From: an uncultured Eubacteriales bacterium
GTDB lineage: Bacteria > Bacillota > Clostridia > Oscillospirales > Acutalibacteraceae
Length of the DNA: 29,010 nucleotides
NCBI GenBank assembly: GCA_934464585.1
Contig: CAKSJY010000014.1
Coordinates: forward strand, 1 to 29,010
Direction: 5' to 3'
Shown: one piece after another, positions 1 through 8,136 of the stretch
Layout of the letters: each line of letters opens with the position of its first letter
Position numbering within the stretch: position 1 is the stretch's first letter
Position numbers and translations under genes: made by a program
Notes under the pieces: generated by a model
What the model saw: only the letters and a program-made list of their open reading frames with translations
Database searches by the model: none
Told to the model about the DNA's origin: nothing

Positions 1-296
1 TTAAATGTTACCTTAGTAATTTTATTACTGTATTCACTCCATGGGACATCCTCACTTTTAGCATAATCATACATTTCTCCCTTACCTTCAATAAGGAGTG
101 TATCGCCGTTTTTTAAACTCCATGTTATGTTATCTCCACAAAGTCCTGATATGGAAGAACCTTGCGCAAATGTTGATTTATTATTCCAAATAACCACCGC
201 ACAAGCCATGCTTAATATGAATAAGGTAATTACAATACATAAAGTTACTTTCCTTTTTTTAATTTTTTGCAAATATCTTCTTTTTGAATTAAGCAT
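1..296 (-). CDS. BspA-like surface protein, N-terminal part (gene runs off the window)
   Basis: Reading the minus strand from the ATG at 296-294 gives 98 open codons to the window edge, so only the N-terminus is present. Residues about 17-37 form a hydrophobic signal/anchor segment after a Lys/Arg-rich start (MLNSKRRYLQKIKKRK). The following segment has SGLCGDNITWSLKNGDTLLI, then EGKGEMYDY and VPWSEYSNKITKVTF. This is the characteristic lead-in of Firmicute and Bacteroides BspA-type (LRR_5) surface proteins, in which leucine-rich repeats follow; the repeats themselves would lie outside the window. A GGGGGAAG ribosome binding site (301-308) and a strong promoter (333-361) support the start. 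Adhesion is a family-level inference. Identification as an exported BspA-like protein is fairly secure; the overall architecture is unknown. Confidence 0.75.
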   Translation of the reverse strand, partial: MLNSKRRYLQKIKKRKVTLCIVITLFILSMACAVVIWNNKSTFAQGSSISGLCGDNITWSLKNGDTLLIEGKGEMYDYAKSEDVPWSEYSNKITKVTF

Positions 297-332
297 TAGT
301 CTTCCCCCTTTAATTCAATACTGTATAAATAT

Positions 333-361
333 ATTATATATTATAAAAAGCATAATTTCAA
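333..361 (-). promoter_or_regulatory. SigA-type promoter of the BspA-like gene
   Basis: On the minus strand, TTGAAA (356-361) is followed by a 17-nt spacer and TATAAT (333-338). The start codon at 296 follows after a leader of about 30 nt. Match and spacing are near ideal. Confidence 0.75.
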
Positions 362-482
362 CATTATTTTACATGCTTTTTGTATAAAATCACCATTAAT
401 TTTTTATGTAAAAGTGCAATAAATATTCAAATTTTTCCTCTTTTACTTTTAAATATATAAATATCTATACCTTTTAATAGTC

Positions 483-734
483 TTAACCTTTTTGTCCATC
501 TTCCTGACGTTGCATATTTTCAACTACAACATCAAATATGTCTCCTAGTGATGCACAATACTCTAATACCCTCCATGGAGTATTGGTATGATAGTGAATT
601 TTAACCAAGTCTTCATCACCAACTACTAAAAGTGAATCACCTTCAAAATTTTTCTTTATATATTCATTTATATCTTCATCAGATAAGTTTTCACCTTCAA
701 TTAATAGCTGAGTATCAAATTTATATTCTAACAT
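483..734 (-). CDS. small stand-alone protein resembling the FakA/YloV middle domain
   Basis: This 83-residue protein resembles the middle domain of fatty-acid kinase FakA (YloV, DAK-like family). The block GDSLLVVGDEDLVKIHYHTN (32-51), then the VLEY segment and VENMQRQ (71-77), matches the family pattern of a GDSLVVVGD core, a KVHVHTN core and an IENMREQ end. In FakA this domain sits between the kinase and FakB-like domains. As I recall, it binds zinc through one Cys and two His. Here the His pair is kept (H47, H49) but the expected N-terminal Cys (family motif YCTEF) is missing, reading YKFDTQ. There is no kinase domain and no signal peptide. An AGGAAA site sits 8 nt before the ATG. It lies just past the pfkA terminator and I see no clear promoter of its own, so it may rely on read-through. 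Domain assignment is moderately sure; function is unknown. Confidence 0.6.
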   Translation of the reverse strand: MLEYKFDTQLLIEGENLSDEDINEYIKKNFEGDSLLVVGDEDLVKIHYHTNTPWRVLEYCASLGDIFDVVVENMQRQEDGQKG

Positions 735-776
735 ATATATTTTCCTTTCTTAAATTTAATAAAATTATTGCTAAAA

Positions 777-802
777 AGCCTTCATAAATAACAATGAAGG
801 CT
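777..802 (-). terminator. terminator after pfkA
   Basis: AGCCTTCAT (777-785) pairs with ATGAAGGCT (794-802) around an 8-nt loop. The A run at 773-777 gives the U tract on the minus strand, and a T run at 804-808 makes the hairpin potentially bidirectional. It sits 15 nt after the pfkA stop codon. Confidence 0.8.
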
Positions 803-817
803 CTTTTTACCCATATA

Positions 818-1786
818 CTAAATTGATACATTAAGTGCTGCTTTATATAGGTCTATATCAAAGCTTTTTGTCATATTTAATGCATCAGTTATATCAAAAT
901 CAACTATTTTACCATTTTGCATTGCAACAATACGGTTTCCCTTTCCATTAAAGAGCAATTCTACTGCTTTAACACCCATTTCAGTTGCTACAACTCTATC
1001 TCTAAGAGTAGGAGAACCACCTCTTTGTACATGGCCAAGTATAGTAGTACGAGACTCTATGCCTGTTCTACTTTCTATTTCTTTTGCAATTTTATCAATA
1101 CCACCTATGCCCTCAGCGACTATTATTATAAAGTGCTTTTTGCCAGTCATTTGGGTATATCTTATTCTTTTTACTATATCAACATCAAAGTCAAATTTAA
1201 CTTCCGGAACCAACACTGCAGTAGCTCCAACAGCAATACCGGTATGAAGTGCAATATCTCCGCACCTTCTTCCCATAACTTCAACAACGCTACATCTATC
1301 ATGAGACTGTGCAGTATCACGAATTTTATCTACCATAGCCATAGCGGTATTCATAGCAGTATCAAACCCTATTGTATACTCACTACAAGCTATATCATTA
1401 TCTATTGTTCCTGGAATTCCAATACAAGGTATACCTGCATTAGTTAAATCTCTTGCACCTCTAAAGGATCCATCTCCGCCAATAACTACAACACCTTCTA
1501 TGCCTAAACACTTGCAAGTGTTAACTGCCTTTTGGATTCCTTCTTCGGTTCTAAATTCGGGGCTTCTTGCTGTATAAAGGAGCGTTCCACCACGATGGAT
1601 TGTATCTGAAACACTTCTTAAGTTCATATCAAATACATCTCCGTTTATTAAGCCATTATAACCTCTGTGTACACCTATAACTCGCATCCCGTTGGAAATC
1701 GCAGATCTGGCAACCGCTCTAACTGCTGCATTCATACCCGGAGCATCTCCACCACTTGTTAGAACTGCTATTGCCCTTCTATTCAT
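818..1786 (-). CDS. pfkA: ATP-dependent 6-phosphofructokinase
   Basis: PfkA converts fructose 6-phosphate and ATP to fructose 1,6-bisphosphate, the committed step of glycolysis, in the cytosol. At 322 residues it has the usual length of bacterial group I enzymes. Motifs: SGGDAPGMN at 11-19, the nucleotide-site GGDGS at 103-107, PGTIDND at 125-131 with catalytic base D129, and MGRRCGD at 171-177. Gly after GGD (rather than Asp) and Gly in PGTIDND (rather than Lys) indicate ATP rather than pyrophosphate as donor. The ATG follows an AGGAGGGG site (1793-1800). The gene lies 86 nt after dnaE, a common Clostridial order, but has its own extended -10 promoter overlapping a direct repeat, so it can be expressed separately. 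A terminator follows at once. No pyruvate kinase gene follows, although pyk is a frequent neighbour. Confidence 0.97.
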   Translation of the reverse strand: MNRRAIAVLTSGGDAPGMNAAVRAVARSAISNGMRVIGVHRGYNGLINGDVFDMNLRSVSDTIHRGGTLLYTARSPEFRTEEGIQKAVNTCKCLGIEGVVVIGGDGSFRGARDLTNAGIPCIGIPGTIDNDIACSEYTIGFDTAMNTAMAMVDKIRDTAQSHDRCSVVEVMGRRCGDIALHTGIAVGATAVLVPEVKFDFDVDIVKRIRYTQMTGKKHFIIIVAEGIGGIDKIAKEIESRTGIESRTTILGHVQRGGSPTLRDRVVATEMGVKAVELLFNGKGNRIVAMQNGKIVDFDITDALNMTKSFDIDLYKAALNVSI

Positions 1787-1824
1787 AACATACCCCTCCT
1801 AATTACAACTTTTTTTATTTATTG

Positions 1825-1853
1825 ATTATATCACAAATCATTTAATATAACAA
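1825..1853 (-). promoter_or_regulatory. promoter of pfkA
   Basis: On the minus strand TTGTTA (1848-1853) is separated by 17 nt from TATAAT (1825-1830). A TG lies one base before the -10, making it an extended -10 promoter. It lies in the dnaE-pfkA gap and overlaps one copy of a 19-bp direct repeat. Confidence 0.65.
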
Positions 1854-1873
1854 CACTATATGACAAATCATTT
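1825..1873. repeat. 19-bp imperfect direct repeat at the pfkA promoter
   Basis: ATTATATCACAAATCATTT (1825-1843) and ACTATATGACAAATCATTT (1855-1873) differ at two positions and are offset by exactly 30 bp, about three helical turns. The first copy covers the pfkA -10 element; the second reaches the dnaE stop codon and lies just upstream of the -35. It could be a tandem operator or a duplicated promoter element. Only two copies exist, so it is not an array. Confidence 0.7.
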
Positions 1874-4800
1874 TAATTTCTAAATATTACATTCTCATTT
1901 CCAATTATATTTTTCAATTCATTCACTAATACGTCATTAATATCCACCCAAAGACTTCTTGGTGCAATTACAAGCTTATTTAAATCTGAAAAATAGAAAT
2001 AAACCGGCATATTTCCATCAAAGATACTTATTAGTAGCTTTGCTCTTTCAAACATTTTGGGATTATTATTTTCAAATTTTATATAAAGTCCTTGTTTTGC
2101 ACTTGACTTTTTAGGTACAGGATTCGAAGAAGCTTCAACACACAATGTAGTATCTGTTGGACTTGTAGGGTAAATTTTCTCACAAATTACCTTTGGGTCG
2201 TCATCTTCCCTTACATTAACCTTAGCTAAAATTTTTACAATATTGCCCTCTTTTAAAATGAATGAATATTCATGCAACAATTTTGGGAATACTATCATCT
2301 CTATCACTGATGACGTATCCTCTATATCTACAAATGCCATAGTAGTATTTGATCTTGTAGTCTTTAAATTCACATTTGAAATAATTGCCAAAATTGTTAT
2401 CATATCTCCGTCTTTAATTTTTCCGATTTCAGGCTTAGAATACTCAAATATATCACTTATTTTTGTAGCCTTTATTTTCCTAAACGTTTCTGTATATTCT
2501 GATAACGGGTGTCCGGATAAATATATACCTGCAACTTGCTTTTCCATAGCTAAAATCTCAGGTAATGGAAATTCTTTCAACTTTGGTAGCTCATATCCCT
2601 TTGCTGAATCTGTATTCTCACCAATATCAAAAAATCCTATCTGACCTTCAATATTATTTTTCCTATCCGAATCGAGGTTATCCAATATAGCATTCATCGA
2701 ACTTAACATTTGGTGTCTATTAGCATCGAGGCCATCTAATGCCCCGGATCTTATTAAACTTTCAAGTGCACGCTTATTCATATCTTTGCCATACATACGC
2801 TCGCAAAAATCATAAAATGATTTAAATTTCCCGCTCTTCTTTCTTTCATATACTAATCTATTTATAAGCCCTGTACCTAAATTTTTAATTGCTAAAAGGC
2901 CAAAACGAATATTTTCACCTGAAACTGTAAATCTATTATCACTTTCATTTACACTCGGCGGTAAAACCTTAATTCCTATTTTGTCACACTCAAGTATATA
3001 CTCCGACACCTTATTAGTATTATCTAAAACACTTGTCATAAGCGCGGCCATATACTCTTTAGGGTATTTACATTTTAACCATGCTGTCTGATAAGAAATA
3101 AAAGCATACGCTGCAGCGTGAGACTTATTAAATGCATACGATGCAAAACTTTCCATCTGTCCAAAAACTTTATTTGCAATTTCTTCGCTTATGCCACGTC
3201 TAATGCAACCCTCAACCTCAATATTTCCGTCTTCATCTATAAGTCCGTGAATAAATATTTTTCGTTCCTTTTCCATAACGTCTGCTTTTTTCTTAGACAT
3301 AGCACGACGTACAATATCCGCTCTACCTAAAGAATATCCCGCTAGAGTTCTAAAAATCTGCATTACTTGTTCTTGATAAATTATACATCCATATGTAACA
3401 TCAAGTATTTTTGAAAGCATAGGATGCATATATGTAACCTTTTCCGGATGATGCCTATTTTGAATATACATAGGAATAGACTCCATAGGTCCAGGTCGAT
3501 AAAGAGATATAACTGCAATAAGATCTTCTATATTTTCCGGTTTTAGCTGCATTAATACGCTTTTCATACCTGCAGATTCAAACTGAAATACACCATCGGT
3601 ATCCCCCTTTGAAAACATTTCAAACACATCACGGTCTTCTTTTATATCTGAAAGTTCAAATTGAGGATTATCCTTTTTAATCATATTTTTTGTATCGTTT
3701 AGTACTGTTAAATTCCTAAGCCCAAGAAAATCCATCTTCAAAAGGCCCAATTCCTCTAGTGTAGTCATCGTATATTGTGTAACTATAGAGGAATCATTCT
3801 TCGCAAGTGGAACATAACAACTTACCGGATCACGCGTTATAACTACACCGGCTGCATGTGTTGAAGTATGCCTTGGCATACCCTCTATCTTTTTTGCTGT
3901 ATTAATAAGCTCCCTAACTCTCAAGTTTGTATCATACATAGACTTAAGCTCTTGTGAAACGTTCAATGCCTTGTCGATTGTCATCCCCAATTCCATCGGG
4001 ATCAACTTTGCAACAGAATCTACGTCTGAATACGGTATAGCCATAACTCTTCCTACATCTCGAATCGAACCTCTTGCTGCCATAGTACCAAAAGTAACAA
4101 TTTGTGCAACATGGTCAGCACCATATTTCCTTATTACATAGTCTATAACTTCCTGGCGTCTTTCATAACAAAAGTCTATATCAAAGTCAGGCATACTAAC
4201 CCTTTCTGGATTTAAGAATCGTTCAAAAATCAAGTTATATTTTATAGGATCAATTCCGGTAATACCTATACAATACGCCGCTAAGCTTCCGGCTCCGGAA
4301 CCTCTTCCGGGTCCTACTGATATGTTAACGGACTTTGCATAACTTACAAAATCATTGACTATAAGATAATAGTCAACATACCCCATTTTATTTATAGTAT
4401 TAAGTTCATATTCTAAACGATCAATAAGGGATTTATCCGGATTATCTGTATAATGTTTATATAGTCCCTTATAGCATTCATTTCTAAAATATTCAAAATG
4501 ATCTTGACCGTTTGGAACTTCAAAATGAGGTAATTTTGTGTTTCCAAACTCAAATTCAACATTACACATATCCGCTATTTTCTTAGTGTTTTCAATTGCC
4601 TCATACTGCATAGGAAAAAGTGCCTTCATTTCGTCTTCACTTTTTAAGTAAAATTGATCTGACGAAAATTCAAAACGATTTTCATCTTCTAATGTTTTAT
4701 TGGTTTGTATACACAAAAGAACGTCATGCATTTTACTGTCTTCTTGATTAAGATAATGGCAGTCATTTGTTGCAACAAGTGGAATATCAGTCTCTTTAGA

Positions 4801-5379
4801 AAGTTTTATAAGCAATGAATTAAGGAGTTTTTGCTCTTTAATTCCATGATCCTGCAACTCTAAATAGAAACTATCTTCACCAAATATTTTTTTATATTTT
4901 AAAGCCTTTTCTTTTGCTAAATCATATTGAGAATTCAAAAGTAATTTAGGAATTTCTCCTGCAAGACATGCTGAAAGCGCAATAAGGCCCTCGCTATTGT
5001 TTTCTAATAATTCCTCATCAATTCTCGGTTTATTATAGAATCCCTCAGTCCATGACTTTGAAACCATGTTAATTAAATTTTGATATCCGACATTATTTTT
5101 GCAAAGCAAAACAAGGTGTCTATTATCCGAATCATATTCATAAATCTTATCTGTACGCTTTCTTGGAGATACGTAAACTTCACAACCTATAATAGGTTTT
5201 ATTCCATTCTTCTTTGCAAGTTTATAGAAATCAATAACGCCGTACATAACTCCATGATCAGTTATTGCAACTGCATCTTGTCCTAAATTTTTCACACACG
5301 AAAACAGATCTCTTAATCTACATGCACCATCAAGCAGGCTATATTCCGTATGAACATGTAGATGCACAAAGTCCCCCAT
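1873..5379 (-). CDS. dnaE: DNA polymerase III alpha subunit, DnaE type
   Basis: This is a replicative C-family DNA polymerase of 1168 residues. The N-terminal PHP domain (about 1-210) keeps metal-site motifs HLHVH (6-10) and TDHG (40-43), so a metal-dependent PHP activity is possible. The polymerase core has GPGRGSGAGS (356-365), the catalytic PDFDIDF (397-403, D400 and D402) and KMDFLGLRN with the third aspartate D550. Helix-hairpin-helix motifs follow near 840-890 and an OB-fold near 1010-1090. In Firmicutes that also carry PolC, DnaE is usually the primer-extending lagging-strand enzyme; whether PolC exists here cannot be seen. The AGGAGG site (5390-5395) lies inside the last codons of whiA, two nt separate the genes, and translation is therefore probably coupled. 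Length and order are normal for Clostridia. Confidence 0.97.
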   Translation of the reverse strand: MGDFVHLHVHTEYSLLDGACRLRDLFSCVKNLGQDAVAITDHGVMYGVIDFYKLAKKNGIKPIIGCEVYVSPRKRTDKIYEYDSDNRHLVLLCKNNVGYQNLINMVSKSWTEGFYNKPRIDEELLENNSEGLIALSACLAGEIPKLLLNSQYDLAKEKALKYKKIFGEDSFYLELQDHGIKEQKLLNSLLIKLSKETDIPLVATNDCHYLNQEDSKMHDVLLCIQTNKTLEDENRFEFSSDQFYLKSEDEMKALFPMQYEAIENTKKIADMCNVEFEFGNTKLPHFEVPNGQDHFEYFRNECYKGLYKHYTDNPDKSLIDRLEYELNTINKMGYVDYYLIVNDFVSYAKSVNISVGPGRGSGAGSLAAYCIGITGIDPIKYNLIFERFLNPERVSMPDFDIDFCYERRQEVIDYVIRKYGADHVAQIVTFGTMAARGSIRDVGRVMAIPYSDVDSVAKLIPMELGMTIDKALNVSQELKSMYDTNLRVRELINTAKKIEGMPRHTSTHAAGVVITRDPVSCYVPLAKNDSSIVTQYTMTTLEELGLLKMDFLGLRNLTVLNDTKNMIKKDNPQFELSDIKEDRDVFEMFSKGDTDGVFQFESAGMKSVLMQLKPENIEDLIAVISLYRPGPMESIPMYIQNRHHPEKVTYMHPMLSKILDVTYGCIIYQEQVMQIFRTLAGYSLGRADIVRRAMSKKKADVMEKERKIFIHGLIDEDGNIEVEGCIRRGISEEIANKVFGQMESFASYAFNKSHAAAYAFISYQTAWLKCKYPKEYMAALMTSVLDNTNKVSEYILECDKIGIKVLPPSVNESDNRFTVSGENIRFGLLAIKNLGTGLINRLVYERKKSGKFKSFYDFCERMYGKDMNKRALESLIRSGALDGLDANRHQMLSSMNAILDNLDSDRKNNIEGQIGFFDIGENTDSAKGYELPKLKEFPLPEILAMEKQVAGIYLSGHPLSEYTETFRKIKATKISDIFEYSKPEIGKIKDGDMITILAIISNVNLKTTRSNTTMAFVDIEDTSSVIEMIVFPKLLHEYSFILKEGNIVKILAKVNVREDDDPKVICEKIYPTSPTDTTLCVEASSNPVPKKSSAKQGLYIKFENNNPKMFERAKLLISIFDGNMPVYFYFSDLNKLVIAPRSLWVDINDVLVNELKNIIGNENVIFRN

Positions 5380-5381
5380 AA

Positions 5382-6305
5382 TCAGTCAACCTCCTTTTTT
5401 AAACTTTCGGAAATATCTATTATTTTTCTTAATCTATGATTAACCCCTGACCTGCTAAGTGGTGAACTAAGTGCTTTGCCAAGTTCGCTTAATGACATAT
5501 CCGGATTCTTTTTTCTTAATATCGCGATTTCTTTGAGCTCGTCGGGTAATAAATCAATTCCCTTTTCCTTTTCTATTGTATCGATTGCTTTTATTTGAAT
5601 AAGCGCTGCATTGGCTGTTTTACTCAAGTTTGCTGTTTGAAAGTTTGTTGTTCTATTAACATAATTCCTAACTTCTTTTACCATCTTAACTTGGATAAGT
5701 TCCATCGCAGAATTTGGTGCACCTATAAATGCTAAAAAGTCAAAAACCTGTTGGCTCTCTTTAATGTAAATTGAAAATTTGTCCTTCTTTTTAACGCACT
5801 TAGGTAAAATATTTATCGGAAGGTTGGAAATTAAACATAAAAGATCATCAACCAATTTGGGATTTTGAACTGAAAATTCTAGTCTATACTCCTTTTGTGG
5901 ATTAATAACACTCCCACAAACTAAAAACACTCCACTTAAAAATGAGGAGATTTCCTCTTCACTTTTTAAATTATTAAAATTTATATATACATTCTCAGAA
6001 TACCTTTCATTATAAAAAAACCTATATATATTATCTATATCGCTCTGATCTACCAATGACAAGATAATATTACTCCCCTTGTTATAATGCAATGAAGTTT
6101 CTATTTTTACCGGTACAGAAAGATATTGTGTTAAATAGTCCGCAGCAAAATTGATAATTTGACGACTTTTTGAAGAAAAAACAAACTTTTCTGAAAAAAA
6201 ATTTTTAGAAAACAATAACAAACCGTACATTTCAGCACTTATTTGTGTGAAACATTTCGGTTTGTTTGAGTAAATCTCATTTTTAACTTTTAATGAAAAC
6301 GACAT
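5382..6305 (-). CDS. whiA: DNA-binding regulator WhiA
   Basis: WhiA is a conserved Gram-positive DNA-binding protein, linked to sporulation in Streptomyces and to division/chromosome segregation in Bacillus. At 307 residues it has the typical length. It opens with MSFSLKVKNEI, typical of the family. A degenerate LAGLIDADG homing-endonuclease-like region covers about 1-200, and a C-terminal helix-turn-helix at about 269-297 contains MSLSELGKALS and SRSGVNHRLRKI. The ATG has an AGGTGG site (6310-6315) that overlaps the end of rapZ. The gene is 11 nt after rapZ; in most Firmicutes yvcK sits between these two, and here it does not. Autoregulation is known for some homologues but no operator is recognised here. 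Confidence 0.95.
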   Translation of the reverse strand: MSFSLKVKNEIYSNKPKCFTQISAEMYGLLLFSKNFFSEKFVFSSKSRQIINFAADYLTQYLSVPVKIETSLHYNKGSNIILSLVDQSDIDNIYRFFYNERYSENVYINFNNLKSEEEISSFLSGVFLVCGSVINPQKEYRLEFSVQNPKLVDDLLCLISNLPINILPKCVKKKDKFSIYIKESQQVFDFLAFIGAPNSAMELIQVKMVKEVRNYVNRTTNFQTANLSKTANAALIQIKAIDTIEKEKGIDLLPDELKEIAILRKKNPDMSLSELGKALSSPLSRSGVNHRLRKIIDISESLKKEVD

Positions 6306-6316
6306 TATACCACCTA

Positions 6317-7180
6317 TTATAACTTATGTATATCTCTATGATGCACGCTTGCTCTCTGATTTAGGTCGAGCATATGATTATATAAGTATTGCGCTAGTGC
6401 TACAGAGCGATGTTTTCCACCTGTGCATCCCATAGCAACAACCAATTGACTTTTTCCTTCATTCCTATATAGCGGAAGCATGTAATCGATTAAAGATATC
6501 CATCTTTCAACAAAACCCTTTGTTTGATCCCATTTCATCACATACTCTCTAACATCACTATCAAGCCCGGTATGATTCCTTAGTTCCTCTACATAATAAG
6601 GATTTGGAAGGCACCTTACATCAAATATTAAATCTGCCTCTGAAGGAGTTCCGTATTTAAACCCGAACGAAACACAGTTTACCATAAGTGCCGCTGTGGA
6701 ATCCTCTAAAAACAACTCTGAAATACGTTCCTTTAACAAGGCAGGAGAAATAAACGACGTGTCTATAACATAATCCGCACGTTCTTTTATTGGATTTAAA
6801 ATTTCTCTTTCAAACTGTATCGCCTCTAATATAGATCCTAAATGGTTTTCCGAAAGTGGATGCTTTCTTCTGGTTTCTTTATATCTTCTTGCCAAAACGT
6901 GGTCACGTGCATCTAAGTATAGTATTTTATATTGGCAGTTATTCTCTTTTAATTTATCTAGTGCATCAAAAAGGCTACTAAACATTCCCTTTCCACGTAC
7001 ATCTGTAACAATTGCAACCTTTTCCATTGAATTATCCTTTGCTTGCTTGCAAAGGTCATAAACTGTTGGTATTAATTTTGTTGGAATATTATCTATACAA
7101 TAAAATCCAATATCCTCAAAAGCATCTATGGCCCTTGATTTTCCTGCACCTGATAAGCCTGTAACTATAATAAATTCCAT
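6317..7180 (-). CDS. rapZ: RNase adapter / nucleotide-binding protein RapZ (YvcJ)
   Basis: RapZ/YvcJ is a P-loop protein that binds nucleotides. In E. coli it senses glucosamine-6-phosphate and directs decay of the GlmZ sRNA; the Gram-positive role is less defined. The Walker A TGLSGAGKS is at 7-15, a Walker B-like VTDVRG at 58-63, and the C-terminal ligand domain has GCTGGKHRS at 251-259 and the family ending SVHHRDI. I start at the ATG at 7180 because a GGAAGGAG site (7188-7195) sits exactly 7 nt upstream. A longer frame opening with TTG at 7213 has no such site and would run over the murB stop. This gives 287 residues, the usual length. murB precedes it and whiA follows closely. Confidence 0.95.
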   Translation of the reverse strand: MEFIIVTGLSGAGKSRAIDAFEDIGFYCIDNIPTKLIPTVYDLCKQAKDNSMEKVAIVTDVRGKGMFSSLFDALDKLKENNCQYKILYLDARDHVLARRYKETRRKHPLSENHLGSILEAIQFEREILNPIKERADYVIDTSFISPALLKERISELFLEDSTAALMVNCVSFGFKYGTPSEADLIFDVRCLPNPYYVEELRNHTGLDSDVREYVMKWDQTKGFVERWISLIDYMLPLYRNEGKSQLVVAMGCTGGKHRSVALAQYLYNHMLDLNQRASVHHRDIHKL

Positions 7181-7187
7181 TATACGT

Positions 7188-7195
7188 CTCCTTCC
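7188..7195 (-). promoter_or_regulatory. ribosome binding site fixing the rapZ start
   Basis: GGAAGGAG on the minus strand lies 7 nt before the ATG at 7180. It argues against the in-frame TTG at 7213, which would encode this site as part of the protein. Confidence 0.8.
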
Positions 7196-7205
7196 AATAT
7201 AATTA

Positions 7206-8123
7206 TTAAACAAAATCCCCGATCTTTTTTACTTCACATTCAAGAAAAACTCCTGTTTCCCTTTTTACCACATTTTGAATATGATCGATTAATTCTAAGA
7301 CATCACTACACTTAGCGTTACCTTTATTTATTATAAATCCACTATGTTTTTCACTCACATAAGCATCATTTACGTTCGCACCTTTAAGATTGCACTCTTG
7401 AATTAATGCCCCAGCAAAATACCCTTCAGGACGTTTAAAAACACTTCCGGCACTCGGGAATTCAAGAGGCTGCTTAGTTTTTCTGCGATTCAAATATTCA
7501 TCCATTCTTGATTTTATATCCTCGCAATTATCTTTCTTTAATTTTACAGCTATAGATGTAATTACACATTCTTTCTCTGAATATATACTGTGTCTATATG
7601 ATAAATCCAATTCATCCTTATAGATCGTCTCGCAATTTCCCATATTATCGACATGTCTGCAAAAAACAATAACATCTTTCATTTCACCGGAATATGCGCC
7701 GGCATTCATATATGCTGCTCCTCCGCATGACCCAGGTATACCCCAAGCAAATTCTAATCCTGAAAGGGCATTTTTTTGTGCAAATGAACAGAGCCTTGAA
7801 AGACTTACTCCTGCACCGCATTCTATTGTATTTTCATCTATCATTTTGATTTCAGAAAACGCCCCGTCTAATTTTATAACAATCCCACGAATACCCTTAT
7901 CTGAAACCAATATATTAGATCCCTTTCCAAGAATAAATATTGGGATATTATTTTCTTTTGCTTTTAATATTATCTCCTTTAAAGATTTCTCGTCATTTAC
8001 TGTAATAAAAACATCTGCATTTCCGCCTATAGAAAAGGTTGTATGCTTAGACATTGGCTCATTTTCAGTAATTTTACAATTAAGATTTTTAAAGCTATCA
8101 AGTAGTTCAGAATATTTATACAT
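7206..8123 (-). CDS. murB: UDP-N-acetylenolpyruvoylglucosamine reductase
   Basis: MurB is the FAD enzyme that reduces UDP-GlcNAc-enolpyruvate to UDP-MurNAc, the second committed step of peptidoglycan synthesis. Visible motifs are HTTFSIGGNADVFI (27-40), GKGSNILVSD (66-75), GIPGSCGGAAYMNAGAY (128-144), YRHS (176-179, conserved Arg) and PSAGSVFKRP (223-232), whose S227 is the proton-donor serine. The start is set at the ATG at 8123, because GGAGG (8129-8133) precedes it by 5 nt. A longer frame from 8147 would add eight residues and overlap the upstream phosphoesterase gene. The result is 305 residues, normal for Gram-positive MurB. The stop lies 25 nt before the rapZ start. Confidence 0.96.
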   Translation of the reverse strand: MYKYSELLDSFKNLNCKITENEPMSKHTTFSIGGNADVFITVNDEKSLKEIILKAKENNIPIFILGKGSNILVSDKGIRGIVIKLDGAFSEIKMIDENTIECGAGVSLSRLCSFAQKNALSGLEFAWGIPGSCGGAAYMNAGAYSGEMKDVIVFCRHVDNMGNCETIYKDELDLSYRHSIYSEKECVITSIAVKLKKDNCEDIKSRMDEYLNRRKTKQPLEFPSAGSVFKRPEGYFAGALIQECNLKGANVNDAYVSEKHSGFIINKGNAKCSDVLELIDHIQNVVKRETGVFLECEVKKIGDFV

Positions 8124-8136
8124 TATTTCCTCCGGT

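Noticed and set aside
390..480. Weak inverted repeat (GTAAAAG / CTTTTAC) as a terminator for the FakA-middle-like gene
   Set aside because: The arms are only 7 bp, AT-rich and separated by about 25 nt; too weak to call.
917..1447. Long open frame on the plus strand opposite pfkA
   Set aside because: It is antisense to an unmistakable pfkA with full catalytic motifs, has no ribosome site, and its composition (Tyr, Ser, Asn runs) is what the reverse of an AT-rich gene gives.
1825..1873. CRISPR-like array
   Set aside because: Only two copies of a 19-bp AT-rich repeat with an 11-nt gap, no leader and no cas genes; it overlaps a promoter instead.
7181..7213. Upstream extension of rapZ from an in-frame TTG
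   Set aside because: The extension would translate the GGAAGGAG ribosome site itself and overlap the murB stop; the ATG at 7180 has ideal spacing.
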